This document shows positions 24,040 to 30,599 of a DNA stretch of 30,599 nucleotides, in pieces. Position numbers and translations under genes: made by a program. This DNA comes from UBA1479 sp964012715 (GTDB lineage Bacteria; Pseudomonadota; Alphaproteobacteria; Rhodospirillales; Casp-alpha2). The DNA lies in NCBI GenBank assembly GCA_964012715.1, contig CAXGUG010000037.1:1-30599 (forward strand). Reading direction: 5' to 3'. Position 1 is the first letter of the stretch; each line of letters opens with the position of its first letter. The notes below the pieces were generated by a model that saw only the letters and a list, made by a program, of their open reading frames with translations, ran no database searches and had not been told where the DNA came from.

Positions 24040-24465
24040 ATGGGCCTGAAGTTCCACCCCGCGCCCGGGACCATCCTTCTGTGCCACTTCGAACCCGGCT
24101 TTAAGAAACCGGAAATGATCAAACGCCGGCCCGTGGTCGTTGTGTCGCCCCGCCTCCGCCATCGGAACGACCTCTGTACGGTGGTCCCGCTGAGCACCCG
24201 AGAGCCCGACAAGATATGCGACTACCATTGCCATATGAAAATGGCGCGCGCCCTCCCGGCTCCCTGGGATTCGCCTGAGATGTGGGTTAAGGCCGATATG
24301 CTAGCGACAGTCGCCTTTCACAGACTGCATTTGATCGGGGCTGGGCGCCATCCGGGCGGAAACCGGAAGTACCTGAATATTCAGGTTGAAACCGAACAGT
24401 TACACGCTATCCGGCAATGCGTTCTTCATGCCCTAGGCCTCTCCCATTTGACGGAATCGCTCTGA
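24040..24465 (+). CDS. PemK/MazF-like toxin
   Basis: 141 residues. The PemK/MazF fold is recognised from PGTILLCHFEPG near the N-terminus, then KRRPVVVVSPRLRHRNDLCTVVPLST, the standard second and third strands of these mRNA interferases, and WVKADMLATVAFHRL later. ATG 24040 follows the XRE stop by one base, so translation is coupled. Members usually cleave mRNA and are paired with a MazE-type antitoxin; here the partner is an XRE protein. The C-terminus is somewhat longer than in classic MazF. Confidence 0.8.
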   Translation: MGLKFHPAPGTILLCHFEPGFKKPEMIKRRPVVVVSPRLRHRNDLCTVVPLSTREPDKICDYHCHMKMARALPAPWDSPEMWVKADMLATVAFHRLHLIGAGRHPGGNRKYLNIQVETEQLHAIRQCVLHALGLSHLTESL

Positions 24466-24579
24466 AAGCCTATATATTGTTCGTCCCCGCTCTGCCATGG
24501 CATCGGGCTTTGAGACTGGTTTCTTCGGGAAGCCAGCCGGCTTCGGAAGGCGATGACAAGCCCCCGGGGCCGTAGAACA

Positions 24580-24608
24580 GGGCGCTATCGGAAACGGTGG
24601 CGCCCTTT
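24580..24608. terminator. Terminator with GAAA tetraloop
   Basis: GGGCGCTATCG (24580-24590) pairs fully (with two G-U pairs) with CGGTGGCGCCC (24595-24605) around GAAA and is followed by TTT. It lies between the convergent toxin gene and the multi-HTH gene and could serve both. The stretch 24466-24658 has no gene. Confidence 0.75.
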
Positions 24609-24658
24609 GTCGTTGGGAATGGTCCGCATCATTGCCGTCTCACTAGTCCTGGCGCCCG

Positions 24659-25939
24659 TCATGCTCCATTGGCCTCCGGATACCTCTCCAGTGCCCGATA
24701 CATGGTCCCCCTGCTTACGCCGTAGCTTTTCGCCACCTCCTCATGCGTCACACCGGGCGCTGCCAACCTCCGCCGAATCTCTTCGGTCTGCTCTTTGGTG
24801 AAGGCAGCCTTGCGGCCCGGAACCTTGCCTTTGATCGCCGAGATGACCTTTCTTACCTCATCGACCTGCCGGCCCATGTATGCCGCGATTTCATCCGCAG
24901 CCCTTCCTTGCTCCATGCCGATTTTGACGATGCGAAGTTCGTTGCGGGTGATCGGTTCGCCGCTCAGGTCCATGGTTAGAATCCTGTACTCCTGCCGCCG
25001 GACCGCATGGCCGCTCCGCTCTGGGAACAATGCCGCCCGCTTCTTCGGTTCCAAGCCGTTGACCAGCGCCCGTGCTAATCGGTTCTCAGCATCCAAGGTC
25101 CATTTTCGTCTGCTGGACAGTCGCGGCCAATTGTCCATAGCCCGCTTCTTCACAGCACCAATCGACCGCCCGGGAAGCCGTGTTGCGATAGCGTTATAGG
25201 AATGCCCGCTCCGCAGACCGTCGTGGAGAATCTTTTCTTCCCATTCCTCCCAATAGGCCCTGGTCGAACGCCCCTCCAAAATAAGCCGCTGCGCTACGTG
25301 CATACAGGGACGACCAAGGCACCCCGCGATCCAGGCCACCGACTTGCCGAGGTCACGAAGTTGCCGAAGCTCCGTTACCGCACCGGCGGACCATGTTTCT
25401 GGGGCGTCCTTTGGAAATCGTCGGGCGAGTTTCCGAGCCTCTCGGAAACGGCGGCCAGCCGCACGGTGTTCGATGTCGCCGCCGTCGTCGTTGGCGTCCA
25501 GGCCGCGCCGTTCGGCATCGACCAGCACTAGCCGCAGGAGGCGGACCTTGTGCCCTTCGACGGGGACCTGGAAGCGCCCCTTGCGCCTGGCGCGGCTATC
25601 CAGGCCCAGATCATGGACACGCTTGAACACATCGCCCGGCTTCGTTTGGACGAAGCTGGCAATCTGACAATACCCCTTGCCTGCTCGCCAACTTTGCGAG
25701 ATGCGTTGGTCTGTCATCTCCCGGAGAGCTACCGGCGCGGGGGTCACTTCGCCATTGATCGTTTCCGCCAGGTGGCCCTCTGCGATCAGTCGAGAAATGC
25801 GGCGACCCGAAAAACCACGGGCGAGCGCCAACCTGGGCAGCGGCTTGCCTGCCGCCCGGACAATATCGATCACTGACCGATCTTCGTCAGGCAATTCAGA
25901 GTAAGTTTTCCTGGGTTTCAATGCACTCTCCCTGGTCAT
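24659..25939 (-). CDS. Multi-helix-turn-helix DNA-binding protein (about seven modules)
   Basis: 426 residues, not matched to a named family. I read about seven HTH or SANT/Myb-like units: 20-60, 76-112, 183-222, 229-268, 280-320, 332-370 and 380-420. Clear ones are EEKILHDGLRSGHSYNAIAT with GRSIGAVKKRA (unit 4), ELRIVKIGMEQGRAADEIAA (unit 6), and the Hin-type FTKEQTEEIRRRL with VTHEEVAKSYGVSRGTMYRAL (unit 7). A basic hinge (RARRKGRFQVP) lies at about 115-125. No catalytic residues, signal or membrane segment are seen. It sits downstream of the tape measure gene on the same strand with a 148-base gap. AGGAG abuts the ATG, unusually close. It may be a late-gene regulator or DNA-binding scaffold. 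Confidence 0.7.
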   Translation of the reverse strand: MTRESALKPRKTYSELPDEDRSVIDIVRAAGKPLPRLALARGFSGRRISRLIAEGHLAETINGEVTPAPVALREMTDQRISQSWRAGKGYCQIASFVQTKPGDVFKRVHDLGLDSRARRKGRFQVPVEGHKVRLLRLVLVDAERRGLDANDDGGDIEHRAAGRRFREARKLARRFPKDAPETWSAGAVTELRQLRDLGKSVAWIAGCLGRPCMHVAQRLILEGRSTRAYWEEWEEKILHDGLRSGHSYNAIATRLPGRSIGAVKKRAMDNWPRLSSRRKWTLDAENRLARALVNGLEPKKRAALFPERSGHAVRRQEYRILTMDLSGEPITRNELRIVKIGMEQGRAADEIAAYMGRQVDEVRKVISAIKGKVPGRKAAFTKEQTEEIRRRLAAPGVTHEEVAKSYGVSRGTMYRALERYPEANGA

Positions 25940-26002
25940 CTCCTGCCCAGGGATTGGAGACAGCTTGCCACCGACTAATTGAATGCGGAAGGCGCTTTCT
26001 AG

Positions 26003-26015
26003 TCCTATAATAGGA
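26003..26015. promoter_or_regulatory. TCCTATAATAGGA palindrome between tape measure and multi-HTH genes
   Basis: A perfect 6-1-6 palindrome containing a consensus TATAAT on the plus strand and TATTAT on the minus strand. It is 64 bases upstream of the multi-HTH start. It could be a -10 element overlapped by an operator. No good -35 at the right spacing was found. Confidence 0.4.
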
Positions 26016-26087
26016 GAACTCTATGCCCCCTTCGCCTCCCGATCCACGGTGCAGGGCTGGCCGGCGGATCGTAGGGATATGAAATCG

Positions 26088-28406
26088 TCACCCAAAGGCG
26101 CTCCGCATGGATGCACGGCCACGACGCTGCGCATCAGCAACAGCGGAAACCGCAACGCCGGGAATTGAGGCCCGAGTCTGCTTGACCTCATACCCGAGGT
26201 TATCCAATCGCTGCACAAGCTCGGGGATCATGTCTCTGGTCGGATTGTTCAACGTCATGTAGACAGTTTGCCCGCCACCTGTTCCGCCGTCCGAGGACAC
26301 GCGCTGTTGACCAGGCGTCTCGACGGTCACACGCTCACCATCACGCGCCGCGAAAGTTACAAGGCGGTTGTCGCGGCCTGCATTGATTGATGGGAAACTA
26401 GAGCCAACGGTGAAAGACCCACCATCGGCAAGGGCCGCATACGGAACAGTCGCGCCGATAGCCTCAAGGCCGAGAATTGAGCCACCACCACCGCCACCGA
26501 ACAGGCTTCCGAAGAACCCGCCGATACCGCCCAAGCTCGGAGATGACGACCCAAACAAAGCATTTTTCAGCGGATTGATCGCGGCCAATTCAATGAACGA
26601 CTGCATCAGTTCAGATACAACTGCCCGACCGATATTGCGCAAATCTGCAAATGCGTCTTTGCCCTCAACCGCCATCTGAGTAATGGCTGAGCCGATACGG
26701 TCAAAGGCTCTGGATGCCGTATTTTCAAGGTAACGGATCGTCGCTTGCTCTTGTTCGTACTGCGCAATGGCCTGCTGTTGTGTTTCCAGAAGGAATTGAC
26801 GCTCAGACGTCAGGCGCTTGATTTCATCAGCCGCCACACCAGCACTCTGAAGGTCTTTTTCCAAGGCCTCGACAGAAGACGAAACCTCGCGGGCTTTCTT
26901 GTATTCCTCCCAAGCCCGCGCACCATCCATTACGGCTTGCGTTTCTTCTCGGATACGGGTGTTCTCCATCCGCGCGGCGCTCATCGCGTCGTTGGCTTCC
27001 TTCTGCGCCTTGGCAAGTGCCACCGTGCCCTTGGTCACTTCATCGAGATTCATCTGAAGCGTTTCCAGCATTAGGTTGTATTCCATGAAACTGACGTTAC
27101 CAGCGGCGAATGCGGCCTCTAGAAGCTTGACGCTTTCGTTGTATTCATTCTGCGCCTTCACTGCGGGGATTAGGCGCTCCTGAAGCTTCTGGAACTCGTC
27201 AGCCTGCGCTGCGACGAACCCGGATGCTCCGTCGCCACCGGATAGAGACTTCTTAATGTCTTCTGCAGCCCGGTCAATTTCGTTCGCGGCGTCTACTGCG
27301 TCCCGACCAAAAGCCTCCCAAGCAAGCGCGCCCGCGCCCAGGGTAATAGCAAGCTTTGCTATAACGCCAAGAACAGACTTGCTTAGAACCGCATTAAGCA
27401 ACACCCCCGACTTCGCAGCTGCCGTCATGGCCTTCGTCATGGCAATAACGGATGTCGCGATTGACCCGAACAACACGGCGGCCTTGTACGCGGCGATTGA
27501 GGCGATAGCAGCCGCGATGCCGCGCATATTCTCTGCGACCAGCTTCCCGACTAGCACCACGGCCCGCATTGAAGCGCCAACTAAGCGCCCAAACGACTCT
27601 CCTGCCTCGCGCGCTGCGGTCATTGATTCAATAGTAACATTCACTGATCCCGCAAAACTGGAAACTAGGGCGTCATCAAATCCAGCTGATATTGAGGATT
27701 GAAGAAGGGTAATTTCATCGTTCAGGCGTTCAGACGCAGCGAGCATTTCGTCTGATCGCGTGATAAGCCCAACCATTCTTCCATCAAGAGTGCCAGCGGA
27801 TTCCGCGAGCAAAACCATCGCTTGGCCTGCTTGACGCCCGAAGGCCGCCGCCGATAAAGCCTGTTTATCAAAGGCGGTATCCGCCTCTTGAATAGCCTTC
27901 AGGACAATCCTAATACCATCCTCCGTAGAGGTCGCCGCAACCAGTTGTTCCTTTAGGGCGGCATTCGACTTGTCGAGTATCGTGACCAACGTTCCGGTAT
28001 TCGCCCGCAACTCACCAACACGCTTCACGAAGGCCCCGATTCCGGTTTCCAACTTCGCCGTCGCTACACCGGCCAACTCGCCCTCGATCCGATACCTCTG
28101 AAGGGTTGAGGCCGCGATATCCAACTGGCGGGCCTGCTTGGCGATTGCGTCACCGCCCTCGATTGCATTCCTGGTAAATTGGGTAAACTGACGAACCGCA
28201 AGCGCGCCCGCGAAAGCCGCCGCCGCCGACTTCATTGCCGAAAACTGGCGCGACACGTCCCGCCCCGCCCGCTCTACCGCGCGCATCTGCGTCCGCATCT
28301 GTGCGGAGGCGCGGCTAAGGTCCGCGTTTGCCTTCGCCACATTTTTCGTAAAGGCGGCCGTTTGCAGGTCCAGATCAATTGTTACACCACCGACGGAAGT
28401 CGCCAT
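26088..28406 (-). CDS. Phage tail tape measure protein
   Basis: 772 residues. The N-terminus is the usual tape measure start (GVTIDLDLQTAAFTKNVAKA), followed by long helical and coiled-coil stretches, a hydrophobic block around 288-345 (IAAAIASIAAYKAAVLFGSI), more coiled coil to about 610, and a C-terminal glycine-rich part (GGFFGSLFGGGGGGSILG) typical of lambda-like tape measure C-termini. It sets tail length and helps inject DNA. ATG 28406 directly follows the gp10-like stop (TAAATG). At 772 residues it predicts a moderately long flexible tail. No tail-tip or fibre genes follow, which is odd. Confidence 0.9.
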   Translation of the reverse strand: MATSVGGVTIDLDLQTAAFTKNVAKANADLSRASAQMRTQMRAVERAGRDVSRQFSAMKSAAAAFAGALAVRQFTQFTRNAIEGGDAIAKQARQLDIAASTLQRYRIEGELAGVATAKLETGIGAFVKRVGELRANTGTLVTILDKSNAALKEQLVAATSTEDGIRIVLKAIQEADTAFDKQALSAAAFGRQAGQAMVLLAESAGTLDGRMVGLITRSDEMLAASERLNDEITLLQSSISAGFDDALVSSFAGSVNVTIESMTAAREAGESFGRLVGASMRAVVLVGKLVAENMRGIAAAIASIAAYKAAVLFGSIATSVIAMTKAMTAAAKSGVLLNAVLSKSVLGVIAKLAITLGAGALAWEAFGRDAVDAANEIDRAAEDIKKSLSGGDGASGFVAAQADEFQKLQERLIPAVKAQNEYNESVKLLEAAFAAGNVSFMEYNLMLETLQMNLDEVTKGTVALAKAQKEANDAMSAARMENTRIREETQAVMDGARAWEEYKKAREVSSSVEALEKDLQSAGVAADEIKRLTSERQFLLETQQQAIAQYEQEQATIRYLENTASRAFDRIGSAITQMAVEGKDAFADLRNIGRAVVSELMQSFIELAAINPLKNALFGSSSPSLGGIGGFFGSLFGGGGGGSILGLEAIGATVPYAALADGGSFTVGSSFPSINAGRDNRLVTFAARDGERVTVETPGQQRVSSDGGTGGGQTVYMTLNNPTRDMIPELVQRLDNLGYEVKQTRASIPGVAVSAVADAQRRGRASMRSAFG

Positions 28407-28844
28407 TTATCGAACACCTCTCACTTTCTTGCCGGTCGCCAAGCGGCGCGCGACGTTCTTCAAACCACGGGCCAGCGCCTCGGCTCCGGCCTTCACTGCG
28501 TCACTGGCCCGGCTATCGAGCGCGGGCCGGAAATGGGGTTTTGCCGACATCTTGGACGTGCCGAATTCCAGCAAGTGCGCGATGCGCCGACCAACACCAC
28601 GGACACCAATCATTCCCGCCCGACGGCCACGCCCGGATCGTGACTTGTCTTTCGCAAAGCCAATGCCATTTTCCGCGTAGTCGCCGGTCTCGCGCGGCGC
28701 GCGGCGCTTCGTCTCGTCTAGGATCGGCTTCGCCATGGCGCGCACGGCACTGTCTCCGACTTGCTCCGCCAATTCCGGACCAAGCCGGGCAAGCGCAGTC
28801 TGCACTTCCTTCAACCCTGAAACTTTGAATGTCGTCGGTCCCAT
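28407..28844 (-). CDS. HK97 gp10-like head-tail / tail completion protein
   Basis: 145 residues. It fits the HK97-gp10 family: FKVSGLKEVQTALARLGPEL near the start, AKPILDETKRRAPRETGDYAENG, and HLLEFGTSKMSAKPHFRPAL with the conserved E-F-G-T motif. It acts in joining head and tail. ATG 28844 has GGAGG 6 bases upstream; TTG 28847 is discarded. It overlaps the stop of the 89-aa gene by one base and is followed without gap by the tape measure gene. Confidence 0.88.
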   Translation of the reverse strand: MGPTTFKVSGLKEVQTALARLGPELAEQVGDSAVRAMAKPILDETKRRAPRETGDYAENGIGFAKDKSRSGRGRRAGMIGVRGVGRRIAHLLEFGTSKMSAKPHFRPALDSRASDAVKAGAEALARGLKNVARRLATGKKVRGVR

Positions 28845-29113
28845 CAAGGCACCTCCCGCGGTTCGCCGAATTGATCAAGCGCCCAAGGCGTTGCGCGCGC
28901 ACCGGTCGGCTGCCAGGTTGCCATGAAGGCACGACCGAGACGCCCCCACGCCTCCCCGGCTGCATCCCGCGCGGCGCGGTCACCATCGCCCCCAGGAAAG
29001 CCCAAGGGCGCCAGCGCCGAAAAATAGTCGCGTCCAGTCTCAAACAGATCGGCCCAAGCCCTAACCTCGTCCGGCCGACGGTTGCGGCTCCGCCGCGTTC
29101 GCTTAGTCGGCAT
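28844..29113 (-). CDS. Small phage hypothetical protein (89 aa)
   Basis: Not recognised. A very basic start (MPTKRTRRSRNRRPDEVRAW) is followed by WADLFETGRDYFSALAPLGF and a glycine/alanine-rich middle. GGAGG precedes ATG 29113. The stop overlaps the gp10-like start (TGATG) and the start overlaps the end of the preceding gene by 11 bases, so it belongs to the operon. The position, between small terminase and gp10, would fit a head-tail connector, but nothing in the sequence shows that. Confidence 0.7.
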   Translation of the reverse strand: MPTKRTRRSRNRRPDEVRAWADLFETGRDYFSALAPLGFPGGDGDRAARDAAGEAWGRLGRAFMATWQPTGARATPWALDQFGEPREVP

Positions 29114-29351
29114 AGCGCACCTCCGTTTCGGCCGCGTCGAGGTCAGCCCGCAGGGTTTCCGTCCTGGCGCGCTGGTCATCGTCATCAGTTACACAATGTC
29201 CGTGAACGACCGCGCACGCCGTCATGTCCCAGGGCTTCAACCCGAGGGCCCTTGAGAGCCGCGCCCAATCGTTTGCACGGTATGCGTCCACGGCCCCCGC
29301 CGTAATGCGTGTCCGAAAATCCCGGATTCTCTTGCGTCGTTTCGTCGGCAT
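29103..29351 (-). CDS. Small phage hypothetical protein (82 aa), similar basic N-terminus
   Basis: Not recognised. It begins MPTKRRKRIRDFRTRITAGA, sharing the MPTKR start and basic patch with the 89-aa protein encoded next, then DAYRANDWARLSRALGLKPW and an acidic C-terminal helix. GGAGG lies 6 bases before ATG 29351, which overlaps the terminase stop (TGATG). GTG 29354 is rejected for spacing. Confidence 0.7.
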   Translation of the reverse strand: MPTKRRKRIRDFRTRITAGAVDAYRANDWARLSRALGLKPWDMTACAVVHGHCVTDDDDQRARTETLRADLDAAETEVRYAD

Positions 29352-29701
29352 CACGATCCTCCGCCGCTAAATGAACCTGCCGGGCGACCGGGCGCGTCCC
29401 GAAGGGGCTCAAGATCCAAGTTTAAGGAACGGACGGCAGCTAGAAACCCGTTCCGGCTATCCTTTTCGAGCGCGCAAGCCGGGTTGACCTTTACCTGCGC
29501 GTACCGGTCCCTCACGACCTCACCATGCTCTTTGATGGCGACCTGCGCCGCCCTCATCCGGTCCAGACACTCCGCAGCAGTCGTGAGCAGGGCAAGCCCC
29601 GCCGAATCTTCGATCATGTATTCAGCAGAAACCGTGCGCCAAAAATCGCGACCATCCTTCGCCAGGTGGCCCGGGGGCTGGGATCGCTTGTGTCGTTTCA
29701 A
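29351..29701 (-). CDS. terS: Phage terminase small subunit, P27 type
   Basis: 116 residues. The pattern matches P27-like small terminases: GHLAKDGRDFWRTVSAEYMI, then AECLDRMRAAQVAIKEHGEVV, then RDRYAQVKVNPACALEKDSR and AAVRSLNLDLEPLR. It binds the packaging site and hands DNA to the large subunit. TTG 29701 is chosen because GGAG stands 6 bases before it and no ATG exists in the first half. Normally the large terminase gene follows, but two small genes and gp10 follow here instead. Confidence 0.82.
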   Translation of the reverse strand: MKRHKRSQPPGHLAKDGRDFWRTVSAEYMIEDSAGLALLTTAAECLDRMRAAQVAIKEHGEVVRDRYAQVKVNPACALEKDSRNGFLAAVRSLNLDLEPLRDAPGRPAGSFSGGGS

Positions 29702-29749
29702 CTGATTCTCCAGAACTCAATTTTGTGAAGACAGAGGAATGGCACCGGA

Positions 29750-30022
29750 TTACGCTCCGGAAAGCCGGGGAGATTTTACCCCCCCATCCACCTTGATCTG
29801 ACAGCCCCCCATGAACGTGGTGCGCGATACCCGACCGACACTAAGCCGATACTCCTGGCCCCCGTTCTTCGGCTTGCCACTTGTGATAAGGGTTAAGGGC
29901 ACACACAGACCCGCGCGCCGGGCAGCGCCCAAGGCGTCGTTAAATGCAGCCTCGGCACATGCGACGGCATCCACGAGTCCCGTATCGGCCTTGTGGCCGG
30001 GGGGGTATGACTGGCTGCCCAT
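29750..30022 (-). CDS. Small phage hypothetical protein (90 aa)
   Basis: Not recognised. It begins MGSQSYPPGHKADTGLVDAV and contains two cysteine positions (A-GLCVPLTLITSGKP and MGGCQIKV) in an otherwise beta-type sequence. ATG 30022 overlaps the previous stop (TGATG). Its stop lies 48 bases before the terminase start, the only gap in this operon. Confidence 0.65.
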   Translation of the reverse strand: MGSQSYPPGHKADTGLVDAVACAEAAFNDALGAARRAGLCVPLTLITSGKPKNGGQEYRLSVGRVSRTTFMGGCQIKVDGGVKSPRLSGA

Positions 30023-30465
30023 CAATGTATCCCCCCTGCCCCTGACGGCCGCCCGGTGGCGAATACGCGCAAGCCTGCGTCCTGGTCACCATTGGTCGCG
30101 GTGGCCTGGCCTCTCTCCGCTTGGGCCTTGATGGCTGCCACAACATCGGCGACGGTCAACCCTTCAACCTCGACCTGCCGGGGGATGGCGCCCGCGCGAA
30201 TACGGTTGAGTTGCAACATGACGGAATCGCGGGCAACCCTTCGTCCGCCGACGGCTGCGATAACATCAACCGAAACCACGGCAAGTGTGATTGCCGCCAT
30301 CGCCGGGTCCGGGGATTGCTCAATCAACGCATAAGCGGCGGCGCATTCCTTGGCCGCCTGGTCTTCGAATTGATCGGGCGGCGCGGCGGTACACCCACCG
30401 TCGCTGCCAGCCCGTTCGGTCGGCGGAGATGATCGACCGAATTTCTTTCGCCATCTGTTGAGCAT
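30022..30465 (-). CDS. Phage hypothetical protein (147 aa), after a G-tract
   Basis: Not recognised. It begins MLNRWRKKFGRSSPPTERAG and has a helical middle (AAKECAAAYALIEQSPDPAM; VARDSVMLQLNRIRAG). A run of eight Gs on the minus strand at 30477-30470 lies just before ATG 30465 and may serve as the ribosome site. The frame is open further up to 30516. The start overlaps the stop of the 35-aa gene (TGATG). Confidence 0.65.
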   Translation of the reverse strand: MLNRWRKKFGRSSPPTERAGSDGGCTAAPPDQFEDQAAKECAAAYALIEQSPDPAMAAITLAVVSVDVIAAVGGRRVARDSVMLQLNRIRAGAIPRQVEVEGLTVADVVAAIKAQAERGQATATNGDQDAGLRVFATGRPSGAGGIH

Positions 30466-30572
30466 CACGCCCCCCCCATCACGTCGGCGGGCTCGGGCCT
30501 CATTGTACGCGACCACGTTTTCTTGCCGGTCCTGGCGTCTACCTGGGACGCAATGTGAATCACGTTCTTCAT
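30465..30572 (-). CDS. Very small phage gene (35 aa)
   Basis: Reads MKNVIHIASQVDARTGKKTW and ends in EPADVMGGA, translated by hand. The start overlaps an upstream stop (ATGA) and its stop overlaps the next start (TGATG), so it fits the compact operon. The eight-G run lies in its last codons; slippage there would join it to the frame of the 147-aa gene. Too short to classify. Confidence 0.45.
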   Translation of the reverse strand: MKNVIHIASQVDARTGKKTWSRTMRPEPADVMGGA

Positions 30573-30599
30573 GGCGCCGCCTGCGACCGGATGCCCGGT
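30569..30599 (-). CDS. C-terminal end of a further phage gene, cut by window edge
   Basis: The last bases read in one minus frame as PGIRSQAAP and a TGA that overlaps the 35-aa gene start (ATGA). This is what the operon's overlap pattern predicts, but 9 codons give no identity. Confidence 0.25.
   Translation of the reverse strand, partial: PGIRSQAAP

Larger units (their letters stand above)
20411..30599. mobile_element. Element B: prophage or prophage-like element (left part)
   Basis: It starts at the tRNA-Met fragment with its own integrase and includes lysogeny-type genes (toxin-antitoxin-like pair, secreted proteins) and a minus-strand morphogenesis operon with small terminase, gp10-like and tape measure genes. 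GC-rich like the host. The right end, and the reconstituted tRNA-Met, are outside the window. Confidence 0.85.

Noticed and set aside
1..30599. CRISPR array, rRNA genes or transposase
   Set aside because: No regular spaced repeats, no rRNA sequence and no transposase-like frame were seen on reading either strand.

Overview
The window is GC-rich alphaproteobacterial DNA, probably Rhodospirillales-like. The evidence is the codon use, the family mix (IclR/acyl-CoA dehydrogenase, tripartite tricarboxylate transport, LysR) and a tRNA-Met 3' end of the alphaproteobacterial type. It falls into three parts: chromosome (1-13916), an AT-richer integrated element of about 6.5 kb (13917-20429), and the left part of a GC-rich prophage or prophage-like element (20411-30599, running off the right edge).

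Chromosome. A minus-strand pair encodes an IclR regulator and an acyl-CoA dehydrogenase (cut by the left edge). Next is a plus-strand ammonium transporter fused in one polypeptide to a histidine kinase. A minus-strand LysR regulator faces a plus-strand tctB-tctA-tctC operon followed by a DUF3604/PHP-like protein; a T-N11-A palindrome sits at the -35 position of the tct promoter. Two divergent major-facilitator transporters close the block, sharing an intergenic region with a GntR-like palindrome. A perfect terminator hairpin ends the chromosomal part.

Element A (13917-20429). It is bounded by a 19-bp direct repeat that matches the last bases of tRNA-Met(CAT). It carries a P4-type integrase, a coiled-coil protein, an AlpA-type regulator, a RecA-fold ATPase with a C-terminal winged-helix-like region, a membrane-anchored J-domain protein, a small membrane protein, and two small orphan genes. 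There are many strong hairpins. A tandem ATGTGGGGCT motif occurs near both ends in the same orientation. No capsid, tail or packaging gene is seen, so it resembles a phage satellite or small integrative element.

Element B (20411 to the right edge). It starts with a 45-nt tRNA-Met 3' fragment beside a second, unrelated integrase. It then has a twin-arginine-signal protein, a transglutaminase-like secreted protein, an XRE/PemK-MazF toxin-antitoxin-like pair with two matching operators, a protein that reads as about seven tandem helix-turn-helix modules, and a minus-strand morphogenesis operon (small overlapping genes, P27-type small terminase, HK97 gp10-like protein, tape measure protein). Tail-tip genes are absent after the tape measure, and the large terminase, portal and capsid genes are not between the small terminase and gp10. 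Element B is therefore either rearranged, decayed or unusual.

The two elements lie head to tail in what was one tRNA-Met gene; the intact tRNA should lie beyond the right edge.
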